Source: JANNMJ01 sp031425525
GTDB taxonomy: Bacteria; Bacteroidota; Bacteroidia; Cytophagales; Hymenobacteraceae
Assembly (NCBI GenBank): GCA_031425525.1
Contig: JANPJM010000078.1
Location: 62,001 to 126,000, forward strand
Reading direction: 5' to 3'
Length of the DNA stretch: 64,000 bases
Both the position numbers and the translations under genes were made by a program. Below, one piece after another: positions 7,345 to 15,739 of this stretch (position 1 is its first letter; each line of letters opens with the position of its first letter). The notes under the pieces are model-generated. The model made no database searches, was not told the origin of the DNA, and saw only the letters and a list, made by a program, of their open reading frames with translations.

Positions 7345-10300
7345 ATGACTGTTTCTGATTTTCCCGCGGATTCCGCCGCCCGCCCCGCCCCGGCCGACCT
7401 CGTCGTCACGCAGCTACTCGATTTGCTGCCCTTGGCCATCATCATCGCCGATGCCGAGGCGCGCGTGGTGTACATCAACGCCGCCTACCGCCGCATCTTC
7501 GCCCTGGCCGACGACGTGGCGGTGGTCGGGCGGCCGAGCGCCGACGTATTCGCCCTGATCTTGCCGGCCTTCGTGGAACCGGCCCGGTTGCTGGCTGCCG
7601 CCCAAAACGCCCTGCTGACCCGCCACGGCTTCGTCGATCTGCGGCTGGCCCTCGTGGACGGCACGGTCGTGCAGGTCGATGCCGCTGTGCTGCCCGACGG
7701 CGGCTGGCTCGTGACCTATCGCGACGTCACGGCCGAAGAGCGCGCCAAGCAGGAGCTCGCCAGCATCGCGCGCATTCCGGCCCAAAACCCGAACCCCATC
7801 TTCCGGGTAGGCGCCGACGGCCAGGCCCTGTACCGCAACCCGGCGGCGGTGGCGTTGCGCGCTTCGCTCGCGCCGGAGGAGATTGCCAGTGCCTTCGGGC
7901 AGGTGTTCGCGCTTATCGGGGCGGCGCTGGCCAGTGGCGTGCCCCAGCAAGCCACGCTGGCGGGCGGCGGGCGGGTCTTCGACGTGCACCTCGTGCCCTT
8001 TCCGGCCGAGCAATACGTCAACCTGTACTTGGTGGAGACCACCGCCCGCCACGCCGCTGAAGCCGAAACCCAGCGCCAGCGGGGCTTTTACGAAGCCATT
8101 CTCGACCACCTGCCCGCCGACGTAGTAGTCATCGACCCCGACCTGCGCTACCGCTACCTCAACCCGCAGGCCATCCGCGACCCGGCGCTGCGCGCCTGGA
8201 TCATCGGCCGCGACGACCTGGAGTATTTTGCCTACCGGGGCCGGCCCCGCGCCGTGGCCGAGCAGCGGCAGCAGGTGCTGCGCCAGGCGCTGGTCAGCGG
8301 CCAGCAGGTGAGCTGGGACGAGGAGCTGGCCCCCCGCGACGGCTCGGGGACGCGCTACCTCACGCGGTTCGTGCAGCCGGTGTTCGACGAAGCCGGTGCC
8401 CCGCAGGTCCTCATCGGCTACGGCCTCGACATTACGCCCATCCGAGAAGCCCAGCTCACGCAGGCGCGCTCCGATAAGCAGTACCGCGACCTGATGAACT
8501 ACACGCAGGCGCTCATCTGCATCCACGACCTGGAGGGGCGGCTACTGTCGGTCAACCCGGCTATCGCCCGGCTCCTGGGCGTCGTGCCGGCGAAGGTGGT
8601 AGGGCGCTACCTGGCCGATCTGATGCCGCCGCGGGCGCGGGCGGACGTAGCCGCCTACCTAGCGCAGTTCGCGCGACAGGCCGAGGTGACGGGCGTGATG
8701 CCCGTACAACCCCGCCACGAGGCCGGCACTCGCTACCTGCTCTACCACAACATCCGCATCGAAGAAGCCGGCGAGGCGCCCTACGTCATCGGCTATGCGC
8801 AGGACATAACGGAGCGCATCCGGGCCGAGCGCGCCACCCTGAAAGCCAAGGAAGCCGCCGAAGAATCGGCTCGCGCCCGCGAAAACTTCCTGGCGAATAT
8901 GAGCCACGAGATCCGAACGCCGCTCAACGGCGTACTCGGAATGGCCGGGCTGTTGGCTAAAACGACGGTTGATGCCTACCAGCGCGAGCTGCTCGACGTG
9001 ATTCAGCGCTCGGGCCAGCACCTGCTGGGGATCATCAACGACGTGCTCGATATGGCGAAGCTCTCGTCGGAAAAGCTGGAGCTGATCCACGAGCCGTTCA
9101 ACGTCTGCGACGCCCTGAGTACCGCCCTCGACCCCCTGATGCGGGAGGCGCAGGCCAAAGGCATCACCGTGCACGGGCGGCGGCTGCGCGAATCGTGCCC
9201 CTACCCGTGGGTGCTCGGCGACGCCCAGCGCCTCACCCAGGTGATGCTCAACCTGGTGAGCAATGCCGTGAAGTTTACGCCCGCCGGCGGCAGCATCTGG
9301 GTAAACGGCGACCTGGTGGCCGAAACCCCCGAGACCCTCACCGTCGCGTTCAGCGTCCGCGATACGGGCATCGGCGTCACGCCGGAACAGCAGGCGCACA
9401 TTTTTCAGCCCTTCACGCAGGCCTACGCCAGCATCAGCCGCGAGTTCGGGGGCACCGGCCTGGGCTTGAGCATCAGCCGCTCGCTGGTCGAGCAGATGGG
9501 CGGCACCCTGCACCTGACCAGCGCCCCCCAGCAGGGCAGCACGTTCGCGTTTACCCTCACGCTGCCGCGCACCCACCCGCAGCCCACGGCGCCCGCGGTG
9601 GTGCCGGCGGTGGATCCCGTGGCCGGCCTGCGGGTGCTGGTAGCCGAAGACAACGCCGTCAACCGGCTGCTGGTGCGCCTGCTGCTCACCCACCACGGCG
9701 CCCACATCACCGAAGCCACCAACGGCGCCGAGGCGCTGGCGCTGGTGCAGGCCCAACCGTTCGAGGTGGTGCTGATGGACGTGCAGATGCCCGTCATGAA
9801 CGGCCTGGACGCCACCGCCGCCATCCGGGCTCTGCCCGACCCGGCGCGCGCGCGGGTGCCCATTCTCGGGCTGACGGCCAACGCCTTCCGGTCTGATACC
9901 GACCGCTACCTGGCCGCCGGCATGGACGGCTGCCTGACCAAGCCCTTCGAGGAAGCCGAGCTGCTGCGGCTGCTGGCCGAGCTGACGGCGGGCCGGCCGG
10001 CCGGCCCGCCGGCCGATGCCTTCGGCGCTGCGCCCCCCGCGCCCGCGCCACCCGCGCCCCACGAGCCGCCGCCGCCGGGCGCGCCGTTCCCCGCCACGGC
10101 GCTGTGGCTCGGCCGGGGCAATCCGGCGTTCGTGGTGCAGTTGGTAGATGAGTTTCTCGCCAACACGCCGGCGCTGCTGGCCCAGCTCGACCCCGCCGCC
10201 CCGACGGCCGCCGCCGCCGCCGTGGCCGACATCGCCCACCAGCTGCTGCCGTCGGCGCGCACCTTCGACGCCCCCGAAGCCGCCGCTGCCCTAGCCGAGC

Positions 10301-10410
10301 TGGAAACCTGGCCCGCCGACGACCCCCAGTGGCCCGCCGTGCGCGAGTACGCTGCCCAGGAAGTGGCTACGCTGCTGGAGGAGCTACGGCAGTGGCGGGC
10401 TGCGGCGTAG
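7345..10410 (+). CDS. Hybrid sensor histidine kinase with PAS domains, REC and HPt
   Basis: 1021 residues from the ATG at 7345. About four PAS-like modules occupy residues 25-500 (for example IADAEARVVYINAAYRRIF and IHDLEGRLLSVNPAIARLLG). A HisKA domain carries the phosphoacceptor His521 in NMSHEIRTPLNG. The HATPase_c domain has LNLVSNAVKF, DTGIG and GGTGLGLSI. A receiver domain follows with Asp812 in LMDVQMPVMNG and a KPF lysine motif. The C-terminus is an HPt-like helical domain with AHQLLPSARTFDA (His965), so a full phosphorelay sits in one protein. There are no membrane helices, so it should sense a cytoplasmic signal. It converges on a LytTR response regulator 17 bp away. A longer upstream frame exists but overlaps the divergent gene. 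Confidence 0.93.
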   Translation: MTVSDFPADSAARPAPADLVVTQLLDLLPLAIIIADAEARVVYINAAYRRIFALADDVAVVGRPSADVFALILPAFVEPARLLAAAQNALLTRHGFVDLRLALVDGTVVQVDAAVLPDGGWLVTYRDVTAEERAKQELASIARIPAQNPNPIFRVGADGQALYRNPAAVALRASLAPEEIASAFGQVFALIGAALASGVPQQATLAGGGRVFDVHLVPFPAEQYVNLYLVETTARHAAEAETQRQRGFYEAILDHLPADVVVIDPDLRYRYLNPQAIRDPALRAWIIGRDDLEYFAYRGRPRAVAEQRQQVLRQALVSGQQVSWDEELAPRDGSGTRYLTRFVQPVFDEAGAPQVLIGYGLDITPIREAQLTQARSDKQYRDLMNYTQALICIHDLEGRLLSVNPAIARLLGVVPAKVVGRYLADLMPPRARADVAAYLAQFARQAEVTGVMPVQPRHEAGTRYLLYHNIRIEEAGEAPYVIGYAQDITERIRAERATLKAKEAAEESARARENFLANMSHEIRTPLNGVLGMAGLLAKTTVDAYQRELLDVIQRSGQHLLGIINDVLDMAKLSSEKLELIHEPFNVCDALSTALDPLMREAQAKGITVHGRRLRESCPYPWVLGDAQRLTQVMLNLVSNAVKFTPAGGSIWVNGDLVAETPETLTVAFSVRDTGIGVTPEQQAHIFQPFTQAYASISREFGGTGLGLSISRSLVEQMGGTLHLTSAPQQGSTFAFTLTLPRTHPQPTAPAVVPAVDPVAGLRVLVAEDNAVNRLLVRLLLTHHGAHITEATNGAEALALVQAQPFEVVLMDVQMPVMNGLDATAAIRALPDPARARVPILGLTANAFRSDTDRYLAAGMDGCLTKPFEEAELLRLLAELTAGRPAGPPADAFGAAPPAPAPPAPHEPPPPGAPFPATALWLGRGNPAFVVQLVDEFLANTPALLAQLDPAAPTAAAAAVADIAHQLLPSARTFDAPEAAAALAELETWPADDPQWPAVREYAAQEVATLLEELRQWRAAA

Positions 10411-10426
10411 GCTCCGGCGCCCGGCG

Positions 10427-11200
10427 CTACAGCCCCTGGAAGCTGGCCAGTATGTCGGGCAGGTAGGTGCGGCCAATCGGCACCCAGCGCCCGCCTTCCA
10501 TGAGAATGTTCGGCGGCTCCACGGCTTCGATCCGCTGCCGGTTGACGACGTACGAGCGGTGGACGCGCACGAACTGCGGCTCCGGCAGCCGGCTCGCCAG
10601 GTCGCGCAGCACTTGGTTGGCCGATAGCTGACGGGTGGCCGTCACGACCACGGTCTGGTCGTTGACGGCTTCCAGGTACAGGATGTCGTCGAACGCTAAG
10701 CGCACCATCCGCCCGCCCGACTTGAGGAACAGCGCCGAATCGCGCCCCGCCGGCAGCGGCGCTGCCGGTGGCAGTACGGGGCGGGCCGCCGGGCGCCGGT
10801 TGCGTACCCGCTCGACGGCCTGCGCAAAGCGCGGATAGCCGATGGGCTTGACGACGTAATCGGTCACCTGCAACTCGAAGGCTTCGACGGCGAAATCGGT
10901 GCGGGAAGTGATGAGTACCACGGCCGGCATCGCGGGCAACAGCCGAATGACGTCGAGCCCGGACAGTTGCGGCATCTGCACATCCAGAAACAGAATATCG
11001 ACCTGTGGCCGGGTACGCAAAAACGCCAGCAATTCCATTCCGTCAGCGAACGACCCCGCCAGGGTCAGATCGGGCGTGGTAGCAATATGGTTTTCCAAGG
11101 TGCGCCGGCTTAGTGCGTCGTCGTCGGTGACAACGCACACCAGTACGACCGGAGTCGGGGCGGGCGGAGCCAGGTCGGGCGGAGGAGTGGAATCGGTCAT
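10427..11200 (-). CDS. LytTR-family response regulator
   Basis: 257 residues from the ATG at 11200. The N-terminal receiver domain has the acidic DDD near residue 27, phospho-acceptor Asp73 in LFLDVQMPQLSG, and Lys118 in DYVVKPIGY. A proline-rich linker leads to a LytTR DNA-binding domain (about 160-257) with DILYLEAVNDQTVV, FVRVHRSYVVN and PIGRTYL. Such regulators bind direct repeats upstream of target genes once phosphorylated. The convergent hybrid kinase is a plausible partner, but LytTR regulators usually pair with LytS-type kinases, so this is not certain. Confidence 0.92.
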   Translation of the reverse strand: MTDSTPPPDLAPPAPTPVVLVCVVTDDDALSRRTLENHIATTPDLTLAGSFADGMELLAFLRTRPQVDILFLDVQMPQLSGLDVIRLLPAMPAVVLITSRTDFAVEAFELQVTDYVVKPIGYPRFAQAVERVRNRRPAARPVLPPAAPLPAGRDSALFLKSGGRMVRLAFDDILYLEAVNDQTVVVTATRQLSANQVLRDLASRLPEPQFVRVHRSYVVNRQRIEAVEPPNILMEGGRWVPIGRTYLPDILASFQGL

Positions 11201-11272
11201 TGGCGGGAGAAAAAGCAAGAATGCCAGCCTGAACGCGCCGCACTCACTGTCGGCGGCGGCGCATTCACTGCC

Positions 11273-11280
11273 CGAAAGTA
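11273..11280 (-). promoter_or_regulatory. Minus-7 box for the LytTR regulator
   Basis: The reverse strand reads TACTTTCG, a TAnnTTTG variant, about 72 nt before the ATG. No clear minus-33 element is seen. Confidence 0.35.
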
Positions 11281-11418
11281 CGTGTTCGGCTTGGCGTGCT
11301 TGTTCGGCCGGGGTGCCGCCGGCGAGCTTTGTCGGGTAATCGGCGGGCTTCGGCCCCGTGTCTGCCTGCCGAGTTGCCCTGCTTTACCCGCTACCGGGCT
11401 TTTTGTTATCCCGAAAAA

Positions 11419-11589
11419 AATGTCGATATCTACTTTGCGGCGCCTGCTACTGCCGCTCGTCCTTGCGCTCGGCGCGCTGGCCGGGCGGGCGTCACCAACC
11501 TCACCGCCGCGCCGAACGTGCCGGTGTACGGCGGCCCTTCCATCGGCCGCCAGTTGATGGCCGGCCTGCGTTTCGACTTCACGCGCTGA
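11419..11589 (+). pseudogene. Deletion remnant of an outer-membrane receptor gene
   Basis: An ATG at 11419 starts a signal peptide (STLRRLLLPLVLALGALAG). After it the sensible frame changes and continues VTNLTAAPNVPVYGGPSIGR and LMAGLRFDFTR, then stops at 11589. The latter is the typical C-terminal strand of a TonB-dependent receptor, with a terminal aromatic two residues before the end. So the first about 25 and last about 32 codons of such a gene are joined, out of frame, with the middle lost. It lies in the 454-bp gap upstream of the 11655 gene. Confidence 0.65.
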
Positions 11590-11654
11590 GGCGTTCAACT
11601 TTCCCGGCCAGTAATCTGTCTCCATTGCTTCGCTTTAACCCCTACCCCCTGTCA

Positions 11655-12128
11655 ATGCTCCGTTTCCTACTTCTTTTGCTGCTGCTGCTGAAGACGTTGC
11701 CGCCCGTCGCGGCGCAGATCGTCGCTCAATCCGCCATCGCCCAACCGACCGACAACCCGTCGATCATTACGCCCACACCGGCCGTGGACGCGGTGTCCGC
11801 CGAGCCTGCGGCGGCGCCGCAAGGTCTGACGCTGCTCAGTGGACGGGTGTTCGATGCCGACGGCCGACCGTTGGCGGGCGCCACCGCCACCGTGATCGGT
11901 ACCGAGTGGATGGCGGTCAGCGACGGCAACGGCACGTTTTCGTTACCGGTGCAGGCGCTCGACGCGGCGAGCGTGAGCGGTATCCGCGTGCGGTGCAGCT
12001 ATCAGGGCTTGCCCGATCAATTGATGGACGTGTCGTTCGGCGTTGAAGATGTGCTATTCCTGATGCGGTCAAAAACCGCCGCTTCGGCCCCCGGTACCCG
12101 TGCCACCGGCCGAACGCGCGACCTGTAA
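11655..12128 (+). CDS. Exported protein with carboxypeptidase-regulatory-like domain
   Basis: 157 residues. The signal peptide MLRFLLLLLLLLKTLPPVAA is followed by a low-complexity linker and one CarboxypepD_reg-like domain (about 57-135) with SGRVFDADGRPLAGATATV and SDGNGTFSLPV. This domain is normally the N-terminal module of TonB-dependent receptors. Here it ends the protein, without plug or barrel. Together with the receptor remnant just upstream this may be another product of receptor gene decay, or a free-standing exported domain. Confidence 0.65.
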   Translation: MLRFLLLLLLLLKTLPPVAAQIVAQSAIAQPTDNPSIITPTPAVDAVSAEPAAAPQGLTLLSGRVFDADGRPLAGATATVIGTEWMAVSDGNGTFSLPVQALDAASVSGIRVRCSYQGLPDQLMDVSFGVEDVLFLMRSKTAASAPGTRATGRTRDL

Positions 12129-12346
12129 AGGCAGAGTGCCGAACAATCGGCTGCCCGTGGGTGTCACGGGTAGAGGAGAAATTCAACGGAGTGAACGGGT
12201 GAGGGCCGAAGCGAACATAAACCCGCCATGATGTCTGATCTGGCAGTGGCTGCAGGAGCCAAGTCGCTGTCAGCGGAGGCAACTCCGTACATCTACTACT
12301 TTCGAGTAGGACGAATAACGCCGCATACCGTGCGGTACATCATCAA

Positions 12347-12386
12347 AAAAGCCTCTGTAAGCACTTGACTTACAGAGGCTTTTTTG
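12347..12386. terminator. Terminator next to attL (original tRNA-Arg terminator)
   Basis: AAAAAAGCCTCTGTAAG and CTTACAGAGGCTTTTTT arms around a short loop. It lies immediately outside the left copy of the tRNA-Arg 3' end, in the place where the tRNA terminator would have been before the prophage inserted. Confidence 0.75.
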
Positions 12387-12390
12387 AATG

Positions 12391-12425
12391 GTGGTGGCGC
12401 TAGGAATCGAACCTAGATCTAGAGC
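12391..12425 (-). repeat. attL: 35-bp direct repeat of the tRNA-Arg 3' end
   Basis: These 35 bp are identical to 48284-48318, the 3' half (T-arm and acceptor) of the intact tRNA-Arg at the other end. Identity stops on both sides, and no 5' half of a tRNA is present here, so this is the chromosomal scar of integration. The following 200 bp (12426-12637) are AT-richer and hold no gene. Confidence 0.9.
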
Positions 12426-12637
12426 CTTGTAGAAACGGGTACTGGTTGGTGTACTTGCCCAGCTGGGCGAATCTTGCAACGGACTGAAATATGCCTCTGT
12501 GGCCTGATTTCACATCTTTTTGCGAAAAAAACAGCAAATACAGCTCAAATATCTAGTATAAGCGCTATCTTCAGTAAGCAGAAAGAATCGAACTGAACTC
12601 GAGGTTGAGTTGGTCAAAACCCCTTTTTGTTTACTGA

Positions 12638-13873
12638 ATGCTTACTAGAATAGTCGGCATCAACCCCGGCAAAGACGGGCGTTTGCACCTCCACGTACAG
12701 TACATCGCAGACCGAAAAATCAAGCGCTGGCCGACCGGCGTGCGGGTCGCACCGGATGATTGGGACCAAGCGGGGCAGAAGTTGCGGCCCAAGGCGACGG
12801 CCGATGTCAAGGCCGATACGGTCGCGCTATCGGAACTCCAGGCGCGCATCGATCGCATCGTCAAGGACTACTTCGGCCGGTTCGGCGAGCAGCCGTCTAT
12901 CGAGTACGTGACGTCGGTTTTCAGTGACGAGGCAGCACCGGCCAAGCTGGCGCTCACGCCTGTGGTCGAGACCGCACTACTTGCCTTCTTCGACGAGTTC
13001 GTCACGCTCAAGACGCCGATGTGGTCGGTCAACACGGTGCGGATGTTCAATACGCTCCGCAACCATTTGACGAGTATGCAGGCGGCCGATGGTAAGGTCA
13101 TTACTTTCACCTCGGTTGACTCTGCGTTCATCGGCCGGTTCCAGCGACACCTGCTTGCCAAGGGTCATAAGAACACCACCGTGAGCAAGCAGCTCACGAA
13201 CTTCAAGGTGGTGCTTAACCATTTCGTCAAGGAGGGGGTGAATCAGAATCTTCGCTTCCGTGACTTCTCGGCGGGCAAGCGGACGAACCCCGGCCGGATT
13301 GTCATCGCGCTGACGGCCGAGGAGTTCAAGGCGGTGCGGGACCTTGACTTGAGCGGGTCGAAGCGATTGGCGCAGGTGCGAGACCTTTTCGTGCTCTCGT
13401 GTCTGACGGGCCTCCGCTACTCTGACTTCACCACCATCAAGCCTAGCGACGTGAAAGGTGGGACGCTTCGGGTGGTGACGCACAAAACGCAACAGGCGCT
13501 CGATGTGCCGCTCAACGCGACGGCCCGCGAGATACTGGCGCGCAGCGGCGGGCAGTTGCCCCGCATCTCGAACCAGAAGTACAACGATTACATCAAGGAG
13601 GTAGGCACGATGGTCCCGGCGCTCGCGGAGGAGGTGACGGTCGTACACTACTACGGCAGCAGGAGGGAAGAACACGTGGTACCTAAGCACGCGCTGCTTT
13701 CCAGTCATACTGGCCGCCGGACGTTCGCCACGATGATGATGGCCGCTGGCGTTCCGGCGCCGGCAATTATGCGCATCACGGGCCACACCAGCCTACAGGT
13801 GTTCTTCCGCTACGTCAACTACCGTGGGGCCAACCTCGATGCGGTAGGCGGCGCGCTGGCGGCGCTGGACTAA
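12638..13873 (+). CDS. int: Phage tyrosine integrase
   Basis: 411 residues. An N-terminal arm-binding region (1-100), a SAM-like core-binding domain (about 105-205) and a catalytic domain (215-400) are in order. Catalytic residues are visible: Arg260 in LTGLRYSDF, the beta-hairpin Lys in VTHKT, His357 and Arg360 in SSHTGRRTF, His383 in ITGHTS, and Tyr392 in FFRYVNY nine residues after that His. It catalyses site-specific recombination between phage and chromosomal att sites. It lies 213 bp inside attL and reads away from it; its start overlaps a sequence shared with the right end (AATGCTTACTA). Confidence 0.95.
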   Translation: MLTRIVGINPGKDGRLHLHVQYIADRKIKRWPTGVRVAPDDWDQAGQKLRPKATADVKADTVALSELQARIDRIVKDYFGRFGEQPSIEYVTSVFSDEAAPAKLALTPVVETALLAFFDEFVTLKTPMWSVNTVRMFNTLRNHLTSMQAADGKVITFTSVDSAFIGRFQRHLLAKGHKNTTVSKQLTNFKVVLNHFVKEGVNQNLRFRDFSAGKRTNPGRIVIALTAEEFKAVRDLDLSGSKRLAQVRDLFVLSCLTGLRYSDFTTIKPSDVKGGTLRVVTHKTQQALDVPLNATAREILARSGGQLPRISNQKYNDYIKEVGTMVPALAEEVTVVHYYGSRREEHVVPKHALLSSHTGRRTFATMMMAAGVPAPAIMRITGHTSLQVFFRYVNYRGANLDAVGGALAALD

Positions 13874-13955
13874 GTCGCGATGACGTTTGCGAGGCCACCA
13901 CCATCGGTTGCAAACGAAAGGTGCCTGCTTTCTCGCTGAACCAGCCGAAAACAAG

Positions 13956-13996
13956 ACACCCCGCAAACCCGGTAGCAAGTCGGGTTTGCGGGGTGT
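13956..13996 (+). terminator. Terminator of the integrase
   Basis: ACACCCCGCAAACCCG and CGGGTTTGCGGGGTGT arms with a nine-nt loop, about 80 bp after the integrase stop. The rest of the gap 13874-14508 holds no gene I can support. Confidence 0.7.
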
Positions 13997-14432
13997 TCAC
14001 TGGCTGTTACTTGGCCCATTCATTGGCTCGTCGGCCCGTCGTGTACCTTGTCAGACCGACGGCGAGCGTATTTACTATCGTTAAAGTGCCACTAATGCGG
14101 TCCCTGTCTTAATGGTTGGGACAATCGTATTTTTAATCTACTAAGTGGTGCAACGACTCTCGGTATTAAGGCGACTAATCTTTGAAGATGTCGAAACAGA
14201 CTCTGAACAGCGTAACGGCTACGTTGAGTAGCTCTGCAGGTCTGAATCCAAACAGCTTCAAGCCCTTTTTAAGGTTCTTTTTCAACTGGTATTCATACGG
14301 TTGGGGTTAAGTGGTTGAACATTCTGCGCAGGCTGGCGGCCGAAGGACAAGGTGTTCCCACCCCGTCGACCGCTTCGGCCTACAACCGAATACCACTAAG
14401 ACGCCCTGAAACCGGCTTCGGTTGCCGAAACA

Positions 14433-14470
14433 TAGAAAAAAAAAGTCAGTCACTGCGAAGTGACTGACTT
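14433..14470 (-). terminator. Terminator of the late operon
   Basis: On the reverse strand AGTCAGTCACT / AGTGACTGACT is followed by nine T residues, just downstream of the last gene (stop at 14509). A strong intrinsic terminator closing the leftward structural operon. Confidence 0.85.
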
Positions 14471-14508
14471 TCAATATTGTAAATGTAAACCCTTTTTTTT
14501 TCTGGCGG

Positions 14509-14691
14509 TTACAACAGATCTTCGCCTGAGTCGCGGTGAGACTTCACGTACACGGCAACACCAGCCGCGACGATCAGCCCGGCAACGACGAAGCGCGTCG
14601 CGCCTTCGGGCAAGTTGAGCAACGCCACTACACCGAACACGGCGAATACAATGGCGGTGAAGATGACGGTCGATAGCTTTTTGAGGTTCAT
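14509..14691 (-). CDS. Small two-helix phage membrane protein
   Basis: 60 residues with two predicted membrane helices (TVIFTAIVFAVFGVVALL and VVAGLIVAAGVAVYV) and a charged tail. The start overlaps the stop of the holin gene by four bases (ATGA), so the two are translationally coupled. Position after a holin suggests a lysis accessory role, such as a second holin or regulator, but no signature confirms it. Confidence 0.65.
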   Translation of the reverse strand: MNLKKLSTVIFTAIVFAVFGVVALLNLPEGATRFVVAGLIVAAGVAVYVKSHRDSGEDLL

Positions 14692-15224
14692 AGCGTGGGG
14701 TCTTCGTTGGTTTGATCAGCGGGCGCGGGTGTCGGCGTAGTGATGGTCACTTGCTGCGCGACGGTGGTGACGTTGGCGGTCTGCTTGACGGCGGTCGCCA
14801 CGCTGACCTCGCCACTCTCCGTCCAACTCGCCATCTTGCTGCGCACCCACTTTGGCAAAAACCCTTGCCCGGTCTTGTTCAGGTTCTCCTCGATGGAGAT
14901 CGTTTCCGTCCACAGGAGCAGCAGGTACAGCGACGCCTTGAATCCCGGCGCAACGACCTGAAAGATCGTGTTGGCGTGACCGTCCACGAGGTGCGAGGTG
15001 AGCACGTGGCAGCACACGAGTGCGGCGCCGTATTGAAACAGCTTGCTGAAAACCTGCCGCAGCCGACCGCTCTGGTGCTGGCGCAGGACGAGCGAGGCGC
15101 GGATGCCGGTGGCCGTATCGACCATCACCAGCACCATCAGCGACCCGGCGAAATTCCAGTCGTTAAACACGTACTGCGCGACGACGGCGTAGGTGGCAGC
15201 CCACAGGGCGGCAGCGCCTTTCAT
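14688..15224 (-). CDS. Phage holin family protein
   Basis: 178 residues. Three hydrophobic segments in the first 110 residues (ALWAATYAVVAQYVF, SLMVLVMVDTATGIRASLVL, YGAALVCCHVL) with the VDTATGIRA motif are typical of the Phage_holin_4 (TcdE/UtxA) family, often found in Bacteroidota prophages. The tail after residue 125 is soluble and threonine/proline-rich. Holins form membrane pores that time lysis. No endolysin was recognised beside it. Confidence 0.75.
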   Translation of the reverse strand: MKGAAALWAATYAVVAQYVFNDWNFAGSLMVLVMVDTATGIRASLVLRQHQSGRLRQVFSKLFQYGAALVCCHVLTSHLVDGHANTIFQVVAPGFKASLYLLLLWTETISIEENLNKTGQGFLPKWVRSKMASWTESGEVSVATAVKQTANVTTVAQQVTITTPTPAPADQTNEDPTL

Positions 15225-15739
15225 TACGCACCGGCCGACGGTTTCGGGAAGTACACGCCGCCGACGAGGCTGGCCGGGGCGGGCGTAACCGGCGTGGCCG
15301 GGTAGCTCGGATAGTCAGCGGCGTTGGCTTGCAGCCACGCCTTCAGGTCAGCCGTCAGGAACTCCGCCGTCGAGCGGATGGCCGAAAGGGTAGAATCAGC
15401 CGCCTTGTAGTCGGCCGTCGTCGAATCCTGACCGGCGCGGAACGTCAGCCCGCTGTTGGTGATGTTCACCAGCAGCGTCGGCCACGCTTCCACAAGAACC
15501 CAGTGCGCCAGCGGTTCCGTCAGCCGGGCTTTGAGATCGGCGAGATTAGTCGGTAGCGGCGTCACGTCGGCGGCGTCCACCGCGTCAAGCAGCACGTCGT
15601 AGAGCGTCGTGCCGAGTACCTGGCGAAGGTGACGCCGTTGCGCGATGGAGATGAAGCCGACCAGCTTCGCCGCGTCGATATTCTTCTCGATAGTTGTGCA
15701 AGCCACGATGTCGGCTTGGGTGATGAGCAGCGTATCCAT
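15224..15739 (-). CDS. Head-tail connector-like protein (DUF6712-like)
   Basis: 171 residues. The N-terminal pattern ITQADIVACTTIEKNID, then SIAQRRHLRQVLGTTLYDVL and a later HWVLVEAWPTLLVNIT resembles the helical connector-type proteins of Bacteroidota phages (DUF6712). Such proteins probably seal the portal vertex. Its start overlaps the portal stop by one base (TAATG), supporting joint translation with the portal. Family resemblance is from memory, so moderate confidence. Confidence 0.6.
   Translation of the reverse strand: MDTLLITQADIVACTTIEKNIDAAKLVGFISIAQRRHLRQVLGTTLYDVLLDAVDAADVTPLPTNLADLKARLTEPLAHWVLVEAWPTLLVNITNSGLTFRAGQDSTTADYKAADSTLSAIRSTAEFLTADLKAWLQANAADYPSYPATPVTPAPASLVGGVYFPKPSAGA

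Noticed and set aside
8659..10239. A 526-codon open frame on the reverse strand opposite the hybrid histidine kinase (and 7414-8526 likewise)
   Set aside because: High-GC shadow of a clearly real gene; composition is Gly/Arg/His-rich with no domain.
12227..12367. 46-codon frame with TPHTVRYIIKK left of attL, resembling a bit of a tyrosine recombinase
   Set aside because: Too short, ends inside the terminator, and the key HxxR motif is incomplete.
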